This document shows, piece by piece, positions 10,928-23,762 of a DNA stretch of 64,000 nt. Made by a program: the position numbers and the translations under genes. Every line of letters begins with the position of its first letter. Position 1 is the first letter of the stretch. Source of the stretch: Malania oleifera (Eukaryota; Streptophyta; Magnoliopsida; Santalales; Ximeniaceae); contig NC_080428.1 in the NCBI RefSeq assembly GCF_029873635.1, positions 69,330,101 to 69,394,100 of the forward strand, written 5' to 3'. The notes beneath the pieces are model-generated. The model searched no databases. It saw only the letters and a list, made by a program, of their open reading frames with translations, and had not been told where the DNA came from.

Positions 10928-12740
10928 ATGAGCCACCCGCAACATCTCCTTGACGTTAGCGGAGCATTTCATCAATCTCCGCTTTCCAGCGCATCATGGC
11001 ATCAAGTCGTTGCTCCATGCCCTCGTTCCTCTGGACGACCTCCTGTAGTTGCTGCGCCATGGCTGACTCAAGATTTGCGGCCTCCCGACGTACTTCCTCA
11101 ATCTCAGCACGATATGCAGTATGATCTATCAATACTGTTGGGGCTATGTATCAACCCTAAGACCTTTCACGTAACCCCCTGGTCGATGCCTAAGAACATG
11201 ATCACAGATCTCATCATCTGTGGGTCACTGACTACACTCAGGAACGTCTGCATCCCTCATTTGGATCATCCTCTCCTATTTTCATTCATAAAAATTTAGA
11301 AAATAATCAAATAAAAATGCAATTATGGTTTGTTGAATTCAATAATGAACTAAATAATACAACATACTAATATGTTTGCTTTGAGCACCCTGACACCACT
11401 CATCGACTTCCTTTGATGTGTTTTATGATAAAGACTAGACTTGCTCTTTGGTTGTCCAGTTATTGGATCACCCTACATTATCATATCAAACCTTATATTA
11501 ATAACTTTGTATGTGTAAACAAAACATTTTTAATGTAATACTATACTAATGTTATAGAAATTACCCCTTTATGATGCACAAATAACCTTGACCCACTACA
11601 ATGCGTCGCATCTAATCTGCTTCGATTCTCAACATTTATTTGACTTATTTCTTATGGAAAAGATTTAATGAGATAATAATTCACTTAGATACCAAAAAGT
11701 AGTGCTAACTTAAACACATCATTTGGTAGTGAGGATCACGAAAATGTCGACGTACTAGCTCCTAATCTTCATGGGAGATCTTATCGAACGGGTGTCATTC
11801 AGCTTTATCTCCCATCTTCTTAAAATATTTGTGCACGTTATGTTGGTAACTCTTAAACCGAGCACATAAGTTCTTATTCAACGCTTTTTTGATATGAGAG
11901 TCGGTGAAAATGTCAATATCAAACACTTGCATATGAAATACATCAAGAATAATAAAGATTAAATAAATAATGTATATTAAAATTAATATAACTTGTTGGA
12001 AAGCTTACCAATATGCACTTGTACAAAACCAAGCCCTGTTCCTTAGTCACTTGTGGCCAACTATGGCAAGTGACTAGAGCAAATTGTTGGCATATAATGC
12101 CAACCTCTTGTGCCCAAGTCTGGCACCAATCATCCATCGATGCCTTATAGTCGACGAGAATCTCTATCTTAATACGCTTTCTCATCGGCTGCAGATGCCT
12201 TTGGGGCATGATGTTTTTCGCTGCACCATGCCCTAACCTCGTTTATGATGAGGTTGATGCTGAAATTAGATTTTGAGGATTCATTATATATATATATATA
12301 TATGATTCAATCAATTTATTTAAAAATTTAAAGAATCATAATCTTATCAATGTTGCTCATATGGGTGTGCAAATAACCTTAAGTCTCCCCAACTAATGGA
12401 TACACATCAGCATGGTTTGCCTCCAGCTATCGGCATGGACATGCTCCGGCAATATCGATGCCGCAGCATGGTCATGACTGGTCGTATTGTGTTTTTCGTT
12501 GCACCATGACCTTGTCTCTGTGTGTGTGTGAATTAAAGAATCATAATCTTACCGACGTTGCTCATGTGGGTGCGCAAATAACCCTAAGTCTCCCCAACTG
12601 ATGGATACACATTAGCATGGGTTGCCTCCGACTATTGGCATGGACATGCTCCGGCTGTATCAGTGTCGCAGCATGGTCATGACTAGTCGTATTGGTCGGC
12701 CTACGTCTCAACTGTTTAAGACCTCTCGGTGCCATGTTTG
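10928..12740 (-). pseudogene. CACTA TnpA/PTTA-like gene, degenerate
   Basis: The minus strand shows, in order: a basic region (RGLKQLRRRPTN); MPQRHLQPMRKRIKIEILVD with WAQEVGIICQQFAL around 11990-12209; FKSYQHNVHKYFKKMGDKAE near 11810-11890; a SNKCEN..RLDA..C.GSR-like block near 11590-11680; TGQPKSKSS near 11440; and a terminal coiled coil (AQQLQEVVQRNEGMEQRL) near 11000-11070. This order matches plant CACTA TnpA/'transposase 24' proteins, which bind subterminal repeats. Stops and frameshifts interrupt every block. About 165 bp is tandemly duplicated (12332-12496 and 12537-12700). It lies directly downstream of TNP2. Confidence 0.65.
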
Positions 12741-13018
12741 CATTAAAGACAACATTGAATAAGATAATTGCATATTAAATGGAATTATAGTAAATATATT
12801 TTCAATTATTTATACATATCAAATATATGGAATGTAATATGACAACATAACATGCTTACCCCTATAAGGTGCAGTATAATTACAAATCTTCAATATCGGT
12901 ATCATCATGACTTTTTAGTATCTATTCCTCAGTACAATAGCCCACCATTATTTAATCTTCGATATCAGTTTCATCATTGTTGATGAAATCAACATATACA
13001 TCATTAATTTCAATGTTA

Positions 13019-16000
13019 TTAGTCTTTATGTGTTATCGTGGCACCAACCATGATCAATGGTATGCGATCAGCTCCTTCCTCATCAACATAATTGTCACCA
13101 AGCGAGGCCACATTCGAATCAGATTGAGTTGTTGCACTGCTAAATAACTTAGCTTGTTGGAAAACATCCTCGATTACATTCTTCTCCCCATTTGCGACTT
13201 TTGTTATATCATACAAACTTTTTGGCTGAAGTTTTTGTGCCACATGCCAATCACCCTCCAATTTTGTGTCCTTAGGGTAGACCACTTGTTCTGCCTGCGT
13301 TGCTAGCACAAAAAGGTCATCTTCATACCATGTCCTACTAAAATTGACACTAATAAAGTAGGTATCAGTGTTTATCTCTCTTTTTGTTGCTAATATCTCA
13401 CCAGTCACATTTGAACAAGTAGACGAGTCTATTGACTCCATAATTTAGCTCAGTAATGTCATTTAAGATACCAAAATTATCAATATCCTCATCTCCTTCT
13501 GTGCTTAGCACGACAACCCTACTATTTTGGGTTCTTCTATGCAGTTCAAAAGACTTCGTATAAAACCTTAAGCCATTAACAATGCAACCAATGTATTGGT
13601 TAACTCGTTGATCGAGACCACATGCTAACACGTACAAATCTTTATTTGTTGTTAGTTCTTTATTATAATACATGACTTTCATCTAGTTAAAATAAGTTTA
13701 GATGAGTTAACCATTATTGAAACTTTAAGTTGCTTCAAACTCACAAAAAAATTGTTACTTATACGTGTCCCAAACTAGTTGACAAATTCTTTCTTATGTC
13801 TTTCTTCAACATTCCTTTCATTTTCTTTCACAAGTTCAACTTTATGTTCACTATATGCAACAATAGTACATGTTGATGTCAACTGGGTACATATATATAT
13901 ATATATATATGCATATATACAGTGCAAAGTATGAATTAAGAAACCATGTATTCGATATATGTAACAACTTCATCACAGTTATTGAGGATGTAAAAATACG
14001 CCTTTGCCAAGTCCTCCATATGAATAAAATCATATACCCGTCCACCTAATGGTTGAACATTTGCTCAAAATACAGAGCTGATGGGTTCTACATTTTCATC
14101 ATTATCATGACTGTCTGCATTTCGCTCATCGCAAATGAACCTTGTGTCAATATCACGTAAATACATTGAGAAAAATGCAAGACATTCAGTATCAATGTAT
14201 GCCTCAATGAGTGAGCCTTTGGGTTGTGCCTTATTGCGTATATAGTTCTTTAAAGTGAACAAGAACCTGTGCATTTTACATAGTATTAGTGATATCTACA
14301 AATAAAGTGAGGAAATTATGCGAAAATTGTTGCATCATAAAAATTACCTCACAATTGGATACATCCAACGATATTGCACTAGTCTTGCGATTATGACCTC
14401 CCTTGGTAATTGGACGGTTAGGCGGACCATAACATTGAAGAATGCTGGTGAAAATATTTACTCAAGCTTACATAGTATGATTGTAATGTCCTCCTTTAAC
14501 AATTCAAGTATGTTCAAGGTCAATTTTTTTTAGCACAACTGTCGAAAAAAATTCCCAACTCAATCAACATTGAGCTAACATCGCCAGTCAAGTATCCACG
14601 AAAGAAAACTGGTAGAACCCTTTGAAGAATGACATGACAGTCATGACTTTTCATTCCTAACATCTTTTCTTCTTTCGTACCTATGCATCAAGATATGTTA
14701 GGTGCATTCCAGCAGGAAACTTCACTTATTTCAACCATTCAAAGAAAATATTTTTTTTTCATCCTTCGGCAATGTGTAACATGTTGATGGCATGAGAAGC
14801 TTTTCTCCATCATGAATTAGGTGCAACTCAAGTCATATTCTCATCTCTTCCATATCCCGGTGAGCATTTGCATTGTCATTTGTTCCTATTTATATCCAAT
14901 AATGTACTAATCACATTCTCACAAATGTTCTTCTTAATGTGCATAACATCCAAGTTGTGGCACAGTGAAAGACCTTTCTAATATGGCAACTCAAAAAATA
15001 TACTTCTTTTTGTCCGATTTAACTCAATCTCAGTACATTTTCTATTTCTACTACTTGGTGCTTTCCCAAATTTTAAATTTCTTAACTACTTCAATTGGTT
15101 TAGTATGTTTTCCACACTTAGTCAATTTAGTTGCAACCTTCGTTCATGTTTTCCATTAAAGCTTCTATTAGAACGAGTCCTCCAAGAATGTCCAGGTGGT
15201 AGAAAACGACGATAACACATAAAGTATAAATTTCATTCATACTTCAAGGATAAGGACCCAACATCCTTATTACACATTGGGCATGTAAAGTATCCTATTG
15301 TGCTCCACCTCGATACATTGGCGTAAGCGGGTAAATCATTAATTGTCCACAAAACTACAATATGCAACCGAAATGTTTTCCTAGTTTCCACATCAAATGT
15401 CTTCACTCATTTTTCCCATAGTTCTTTCAACTCATCAATTAACGATCTTAGGTAAACATCAATATCATTACTAGGTGCCTTTAGTCTAGGAATAAGCAAA
15501 GACATGTAAATGAACGGTTCTTTCGTACATCGCTATGGTGGAAAATGTATTACATCATCATAATTGGTCACATGCTATACGAGTTGTTCATGTTACTAAA
15601 AATATTGAAACCATCTAAAGCAAGGTCAATTATGATGTTGCGAGAATCATTGGAAAATTATGGATGCATTTTGTCAAACTCAGCCTAAACTTGCGATTTC
15701 GCTGGATGACTAAGGTTGTTTTCCTTTTGAAGACGTTTCTCTTTATGTCATCTCATATCTGCAGCAGTCTTCTAGACATGTATAATCTTTGAAACCTCGG
15801 TATCAATGGACAATATCGTAAAATTTTTTAAGGGATATTTTTACCCTTCTTGTGATTAGTTTTATACCTTGGTTCACCACATTCTGGATACTCATTTACA
15901 TTTTCAAATTCACCATAAAAAAGTGTGTAATGATACCTATATGCATGTATTGGAGTGTAATCGTGACCCAAATCATGCATGTATATCTTCGCCTTATAAA

Positions 16001-16632
16001 AAGACTTTAAAAGTGTTTTATCATTAGGCAATGTCACCTTAATTAGCCTCAAATTCATGTTGAATGCATTTTGAGTTTGATGACGCATTGTCCTTGAATG
16101 AAGCAACTTTATCATAAATTCTAATTTTAAGAACTTTATACATTTTGGATAAAGTGGCACCTGTGCATCTCTCACAAGATTAGCAAATAGTTTACCAAGT
16201 TGATTTAACTTACTAGGATTGCAAGGTATGCTACCTATTGAACTAGATTTAAGACCAGCATTCGACACATTGCCATCCTCCTTGTCCACTACATTCTCTC
16301 TTTGCAAGTCACTTAACATTTTAATTAATCTATCGTGTATCACCACCTCCTGTATTGGCCACTTCATTTTCATCATCATCGCTTAGAATTTTGTAATCTT
16401 CATCGTGAAACACTCATCTTGTGTAGCTATTATCCATTTCATAGTCTAATAAATGTTTTCCAACCAAAACAATGTATCAAAATGTTATGTTTTGACATTT
16501 CTTGCAAGGATATCTTATTCTACTAGATTTGTTAGTACGATGATGCACGAATTCTATGAAATCATGTGCCCCTTTAACGTATTATGGCATAACCCTACCC
16601 CAAGCCTTTATCCAACTCTTATACATGTTCAT
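13019..16632 (-). pseudogene. CACTA transposase TNP2 (TnpD-like), degenerate
   Basis: A start at 16632 gives MNMYKSW..., then HDFIEFVHHRT and YPCKKCQN, the transposase-associated zinc domain. Next come FMIKLLHSRTMRHQTQNAFN, YHYTLFYGEF and YPECGEPRYK (TNP2 start, 15828-16379), a decayed TNP2 core to about 14900, a DUF4218-like part (CHVILQRVLPVFFRGYL near 14600; LKNYIRNKAQPKGSLIEAYI at 14065-14274), and a DUF4216-like part with RFYTKSFELHRRTQNSRVVV (13398-13682), continuing to 13019. Stops and frameshifts break it repeatedly and some short introns may be present. It catalysed CACTA excision in its intact form. Its 5' flank was hit by the gypsy element at 16786. Confidence 0.85.
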
Positions 16633-16785
16633 TAATTAGCCGATAGCATGTTCAAGTAAATGATGTTGATTATATTCATATAATGTGTATAAGGCATGTA
16701 TCGTGAATCCTAAAATCAACCACCTTTTGTCTAAAGGGTATGAATTCTATCCCATTTAAGGATGGTGCATTTACATTGCAGTCTA

Positions 16786-18712
16786 TGTCATGCCCCGAAC
16801 CCGCAGATGGGCCCCAGGTGTGATTTTAGTAACCTAACTTGTTTCTGTATCATTTAAAACATACATGATACTGCACTGAATAAGAGTCCGACCCCCGTGG
16901 GCTACACGTACCCTATACATATCCACATACACATACACATCACACACGTAGTGGAAATGTTCTTTCTAATACATACAACGTACCATACCAGAGTCTATAC
17001 ATAACTAGAGTTTGCTCCAAAATGCAGTATATACCCCGGGTGCCTACAAAACCCAATAACGACAACTTGGTTACAAAATTCGTACTTACACAAGTACTAT
17101 ACGCAACTAACCGACAACCACGCTCTTGTTACGCTAGGACGCTAGTGACGACTACTTGAAAGACCTGAAAAAAATATTTGTATATTCGGGGTGAGACACC
17201 TCTCAGTAAAGAAGAAACATGTTATATCAGTGTGTGACATATGAGTGTTATTTTGACATAAAACATAACAAGATACAGTTCCAGTATTTGCACAATCCAG
17301 TTCTAGTACATACGAAACAAAACATACAGTCAGTGTCGTTAGACTCTTCGGCCGAAATCGGCCGCATTACACGGAGTACTCGATAACCTGGCATTAGCCG
17401 AAGCCCCCAAAGAGATATCGTTGCTAATACGAGCACTCGATAACCTGGCATTAGCCGAAGCCCCACAGAGATATCGTTGCTAATACGGTGTCAACTCACA
17501 CCCATCAATGACCAATTAGAACAAACAGGTGATATTTCACACCCTCGGATATAGAGCCGAACACTCTCGCTCACGGTATTTAGTTGAGACATTTCACAAA
17601 ACCTAGAACAATTTGGAACTTATGTTCCTATACCTCACAGCTTACGGTAATTAGCCATCACAGCTATTTTCACAAAACTTGGAACATTTACATACAACAG
17701 TTTATTCCACACTTATTTGGTATACAAAAAATTATATCATTTTCAATTCGAGAATACAATTTAATACAAAATATAGGTACGGTCATCTCAATATCACAGT
17801 TTTATACAACATACGATTTTCCAACAGAAATAGAGATAATATTTGAAACCCTCAAATTTTTCCAAAACAGTAACTCGAAAATCACGTATTTTCACCCAAT
17901 ATATTTTCTTAAATAAGTAGCCAAATCATACATACAATTGTAAACTGCATGTTTATCGATTTCGATTTAAAAAATAACTGATATAAATAAAATCCCTTTA
18001 ATTTAACCTGAAAACCAAAACATGAGCTCAATGACGCCAAAACTACGAACTGAGTTTCCAAAACCTAAACATCAAAGAACTATACTTAATTATAATTCTT
18101 ACTACTACATATATATCGAAACGAAAACGAAATCGGACCCTTACTTCAGTTTTGGGTCAAAACCCAAAAATCCTTAAAACCAAATTGTGATCCGTTATCC
18201 TCGAAGAGATTCTCCTCCTGATCCACGTAGCAACGTCGGATCGTTGATTTCGACAACAGATAGCCCAAAATCCTAGAGAGAGAGAGAGAGTGTGTTCGAG
18301 TTCTAGAGAGAGAGAGAGAGAGAGAGAGAGAGGTTTTTGGTTTTCTTCTCAACTAAGCAAGCTAAAAGATATTTATAAATAAGTTGACTCGGTCAGACTC
18401 GTCGACGAGACGACATCCTCGTCGATAAGCCACAAAAGGAAGTTCGTCGACGTCAAGGTGAACTCGTCGACGAGCCTGAGATTTCAGGATTTCCTAAAAT
18501 CTCTCGGTATCTCCTAGTCAACGAACCACTGAAACTCGTCGCCAAATTGTACAAGAGACTTCGTTGACGAGAAAAGTAGTCTCGTCGATGAGCCCTGCTG
18601 ATTTTTACCTTTTAAATTTTCTCGTTGATGAGCCTTGCTGATTTTTACCTTTTAAATTTTCCTTCTCTTTTCTCATTTATTTAATACACCTATCTCGGGT
18701 GGGGTTCTTACA
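16786..18712 (-). repeat. Gypsy element 1, 3' LTR
   Basis: A 1927-bp LTR. It holds an array of CTCGTCGACGAG-type palindromes near its U3 end (18385-18630), GA microsatellites at 18274-18332, and a 56-bp tandem duplication at about 17379-17487 that is single-copy in the other LTR. It also holds the block GTGAGACACCTCTCAGTAAAG (split here, 17191 onward) shared by all LTR families in the window. Confidence 0.9.
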
Positions 18713-19060
18713 ACCTCCCCTCCTTACAAAAATTTCATCATTGAAATTTGTAATCTCTCATTTACCAACTTAACAATATACCTAAACGCATACTCGACTC
18801 TAGAAAGAGTCGAAAGCCACCCACATAACAGCTCCATCCCAAATACATACATACTCTCACTTATGGTGAAGGAATATTGTTGTTACATGCATACACTGTC
18901 TCGAAAGCTCACAATATATCACACACTCCCCCAGAGACTAACCACATAATATTACTACAATAACATGATATTATATGCATACATACCTATACCGATCCTG
19001 CTATCAAAACTACTGCTCAGAACAACTATGGATATTTTCAGCCTATTTCGTCTCTAACTC

Positions 19061-22000
19061 CTAAGAAGCTTCCTCAACTGCGTGATTCCGCCACAGTACC
19101 TTCACTAACAGTATCTCCTTGGTACATAGCCTCTGAACTTTACGGTTCAGAATCTGAACAGGTATCTCCTCATACGCCAAGGCATCCCCAATCTCTAAGG
19201 ATTCGTAACTAATCTTATGCAACGAATCCGACACGTACCTCCTTAACATGGACACATGAAACACATCATGGATCCTTGAGAGTGCTAGGGGTAGTGCAAT
19301 CCTGTAGGCCACCGGACCCACTCGTTCCAGTACCTCGAATGGTCCGATATACGTTGGGCTCAGCTTACCTTTCTTTTTGAATCTCATCACCCCTTTCATC
19401 GAAGTGATTCTCAGGAATATCTTACCCCACATCTTGAATTCTAACTCACGACAGCGAACATCTGCGTAACTCTTCAGTCGACTCTTAGCCGATTTAATCT
19501 TATCCTTGATCAAACCAACTTTTTCAGAAGCCTGCTGCACGAGTTCGGGCCCTAATACTTATTTGTTCACCTATCTCATCCTAGTATAGAGGAGACCGAC
19601 ATCTCCAACCATACTATGCCTCGAACGGTGCCATCCCAATACTAGCCTAGAAGCTATTGTCATAAGCAAACTCCACCAATGGTAGAAATTGAATCTAACT
19701 ACCACGAAAGTCTAATGCACAAGCCCGTAACATATCCTCCAAGATCTGTGTCATCCTCTCTAAGTGTCCGTCAGTCTGGGGGTGGAACGTTGTATTGAAA
19801 GTAAACTTCGTCTCTAGTGCTTTCTGCAAGCTATTCTAGAATCGAGAAGTGAATCTTGGGTCTCAATCTGAGAAAATGGACACCGGAACCCCGTGCATTC
19901 TATCTCCTGTATGTACAAATATGCTAGTCTACTCAAAGGGTAGTTAACTTTCATCGATATAAAGTGAGCATATTTTGTCAACTTGTCCATGATCACCTAA
20001 ATTGCATTTTGCCCGTGTAGTGCTGGTGGTAACTCGGTGATAAAGTCCATGGAGATGTGCTCCCATTTCCACTTTGGGATACTCAATGGCTGCAACTACC
20101 TTGCCGGCCTCTAATGTTCGTTCTTTACTTGCTGACACGTTAGACATTGCTCCACAAATCAAGCAATCTCCCTTTTCATGCCACTCCATCACAAAGATTC
20201 GCGCAAATCCCAATACATCTTCGTATTACCCAGATTTACCGTATACAAAGAACGATGCGCTTCCTCTAAGATCATCCTCTTTATCCCATCATCGTTTGGA
20301 ACATACAGTTTGGTCCCAAACCTTAGCACACCTCCCTTGGAGATGTTAAAATCTGCAACCATATCGTTAGCCTGTGCGACTTTAATCCTCTCAAATAGGG
20401 TTAGCTGGATCACCAAGCTAGCAATGTAAGCCTAACGATTACCATTCACCAACTCCACGCCGAGACTCTCCAGATCCCGTCTGATATGATGTTGACCTAC
20501 TACTGCAGATACTAAAGCGTGCTCTAACTTTCAACTCAATGCATCAGCTACGACATTAACTTTCCCCGGATGATAGCTAATGGTGCAATCGTAGTCCTTG
20601 ATCAGTTCAAGCCACCTTCTCTGCCTTATGTTCAACTCCTTCTGCGTGAAAAAGTATTTGAGGCTCTTATGGTTTGTGAAGATCTCACACTGTTCACCGT
20701 ATAAGTAGTGTCTCCAGATCTTAAACGCATATACTATTATCGCCAACTCTAGATCATGTGTGGCGTAATTCTTCTCGTACTTCTTGAGTTGTCGAAAAGC
20801 ATAAGCAATTACTTTCCCTTGTTACATCAACACACATTTCAGCCTCTTCTGCGATGCGTCGTTGTAAAGCACAAAACCACCATCCCTAGGTCCCCAGATG
20901 GGATGGTTAAAATTGGAGCAGTAACCAGTCGATGTTTCAACTCTTGGAAACTCTGCTTGCACTTATCAGTTCAATCAAATCTCACACCCTTCCTCGTTAA
21001 TCGTGTTAGAGGGTCAAAATAACTTAGAGAATCTCTCCATGAACTGCCGATAATACCAAGCCAGTCTTAGGAAACTCCGAACATCCTGCACACTCTTCAA
21101 TTTCACCCAATCAACCACTGCTTCTATCTTACCAAGATTAACTAAGATACCACCCTTTGACATGACATGGCCTAAAAATGCGACCTGATTCAGTCAGAAC
21201 TCGCATTTCTTCAGCTTAGCATACAATTTATTTTCCCGTAGTACCTGAAGTACCAACCTCAGATGATTTTCGTGCTCTTCCGAACTCTTAGAATATACTA
21301 GAATATTGTCGATAAACGTCACTACAAACTGATCTAGGTATTCATGGAAAACCCTGTTTCATTAGGTCCATAAATACCGCCGGGGCATTAGTCAACCTAA
21401 TAGGCATGACTAGAAACTCGTAGTGATCGTATCTGGTTCGAAAAACAGTCTTCGCAACATCGTTAGTCCTAACCTTCACCTAATGATACCTTGGCCGTAA
21501 ATCGATCTTCAAAAAGACCTGCGTTCCCTATAGCTGGTCAAACAGATAATCTATACGAGGTAACGGGTATTGGTTCTTCACTTTTACCTTGTTGATTTCA
21601 TAGTAATTAATGCACATTCTCATTGACCCGTCATTCTTCATGAACAATACTGGAGCTCCCTAGGGAGAAACACTAGGTCTGATAAAGCTCTTGTCCAGTA
21701 GTTCCTGCAAATGCTCTTTCAACTCCTTAAGTTCCGCTGGAGTCATACGATATGGAGCTTTAGAAATTGGTGCCTTACCTTGCAGCAACTCTATAGCAAA
21801 TTTCACCTCACGATCGGAAGGTAAACCGGGTAAGTCTTCCGGGAATACATCCGAAAATTCATTAACCACTCGGATATCCTCAAGTTTCAAATCATCTCGT
21901 GGTGGTTCCTTCACACAAGTTAGGTACCCTTGACAACCGTTCAAAAGTAACCTTCTCACCTGTATAGCTGATAGAATATGTGGCGTCAAATGCACACACA

Positions 22001-22112
22001 ATCCCACGAACTTATATTCTTGCTCCCTAGGAGGTCTGAACACTACTACCTTACTATGACAATCAATAATGTATAACTAGAAAATAACTAATCCATCCCC
22101 AGTATGACGTCA
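19061..22112 (-). pseudogene. Gypsy element 1 pol: RT, RNase H, integrase, chromodomain
   Basis: After VILGMD the minus strand gives the linker and RT start (EFSDVFPEDLPGLPSDREV, APYRMTPAELKELKEHLQEL), the RT active-site region near 21300 reading FIDN instead of FIDD, RNase H ([20 protein letters not shown]), the integrase zinc and core regions (about 19600-20400, with [14 protein letters not shown]), and a C-terminal chromodomain ([31 protein letters not shown]). The chromodomain targets integration to chromatin in this clade. Stops are frequent; the terminal Trp codon of the chromodomain is TAG. Confidence 0.88.
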
Positions 22113-22156
22113 TGTAACACCCCAAAAATAATTATTACAGGAGGATGTAGTGATTT

Positions 22157-22194
<38 letters not shown>

Positions 22195-23762
22195 TATAGG
22201 ATAAATAATATATATATATATATATGTATAAGGTTAATCTAATAAGTAATATATATATACATATACACACATATATATTTAATACAAGGAAATCAAATCT
22301 TCATCTTCTTCCTTAATTTGAAATCTAGAGAGCACGCTCTGTCTCTCTCCGTCTCACTCCGTCGTCTCTCTCCCACTTCCTTCAATTTTTTGGCTGATTT
22401 TCGCCCGATCGAAAATCAGAAAATACCGCTGGACTCAATTTTCTGCCACCGTCATTTCTACTGGAGCGTATTTGTCATATGAGCGGCGTAAGCATATTTC
22501 TTGGGGTAAGCTCAATTCTTATTTTTACCTCAACTTCTTGTAAATCTTAAGCCTAATTGACGATCGGACACTACCACGAGAATTTAGGGATGATTCTATA
22601 CAAGTCCGGCGGAGTAGATTTCTCGTGGGGTTGTCATAGGTAGAATCCCAAAATTAGGCTAAGGGGGTTATTAAGGGACTAATTATTATTTTGTTATTGT
22701 AGATTTGAAAATGTTAAATATTGGGCATTCTGAGGTTGAATTATGATCATTGAATTCAGAGTTCGGGTAAGTGTCGCAGGTGTAATTTCGAGATCCTACG
22801 GGCATAGTTCAGGAAAACTAAGGTAATTTGATTATTTTGGAGTTCAACAATTTATTTAGGTTATTGGGAGCCTAGAAAATATTTTATGGAATTATGTTGG
22901 AATTCTATTGAATGTTCTCGGGAAATGGAAATTGTATGCTGGAAATGACACGGGCTCAGGATTGAACTGTGTGAGCATTTCAGTAAGTCAGGTAAGAGGA
23001 TAAACTAATTCAGTATTTTTTTTTTTTTCATAAAACTAATCATTATTTTATAGCATTTAATTTAGACCAGCCATTGTTAGGTCCCACCTTTAGGCAGCAC
23101 AACCTAGTCATGTGGGGGTAGGACATGACATCAGTTAGCTATTCATCTTAGTTGTTATTTCATTATAGTACATTTATATAAGATGTTTTCCATGTACAAT
23201 ATGCAGTATGTTATTTTATTAATTGACAAATCATGTTTTACTAAGTTTGGTACAGTCAGATTTTTTTCAGTTATGTTTTATGTATTATTTATATGTACAA
23301 CACAAAAATACTTATGTTGCCACACACTAATACTAGTTTATTTCCCTTACTGAGAGGTGTCACCCCAGGATTAAAACATTTCAGGAAATCCGGGTAGAGG
23401 AGTAGATAGAGCTTCGCGACAGTAGAGTTGGACTGTGCTACCTTGTTAGAAGGGTGAGTTGTTGTGTTAGGGTTAGATTTATTTTGGGAATTGGCCCTAG
23501 GATACTTTCAGTCTTTTGGTAGATGATTGTATATATATAATTAGCGGTTTTAATAGAACTCTGGTATTGTGATTTATTGGATGGTTGTATGTAAATTACG
23601 TTTCCTGTTGCTTAGGTGTCAAAGTTGTTTGACAGGTATGTCTCTGGTACCCACGGGTATGGATGGTCCATGTTTATATCAGTATGATAGGGAAACTGGG
23701 TAAATAAGGATGATGTTATGTTTTTATATGAAAAAATCAGGTAAAATAGGCAGGTCATTACA
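22113..23762 (+). mobile_element. Solo LTR nested in gypsy element 1 protease
   Basis: A 1650-bp sequence beginning TGTAACACCCC and ending GGTCATTACA, flanked by CGTCA (22108-22112) and CATCA (23763-23767), a 5-bp duplication with one transition. Removing it restores the protease frame (GFD/VILGMD). It shares with the solo LTR at 39552 the blocks AGGTAAGAGGATAAA and TGTGGGGGTA(G/A)GA. No internal genes, so it arose by LTR-LTR recombination. It contains (TA)n runs at 22160-22190 and 22208-22225. Confidence 0.9.

Noticed and set aside
22088..22270. Frame with runs of Ile-Tyr
   Set aside because: A product of the (TA)n microsatellite in the solo LTR joined to the gypsy protease tail.
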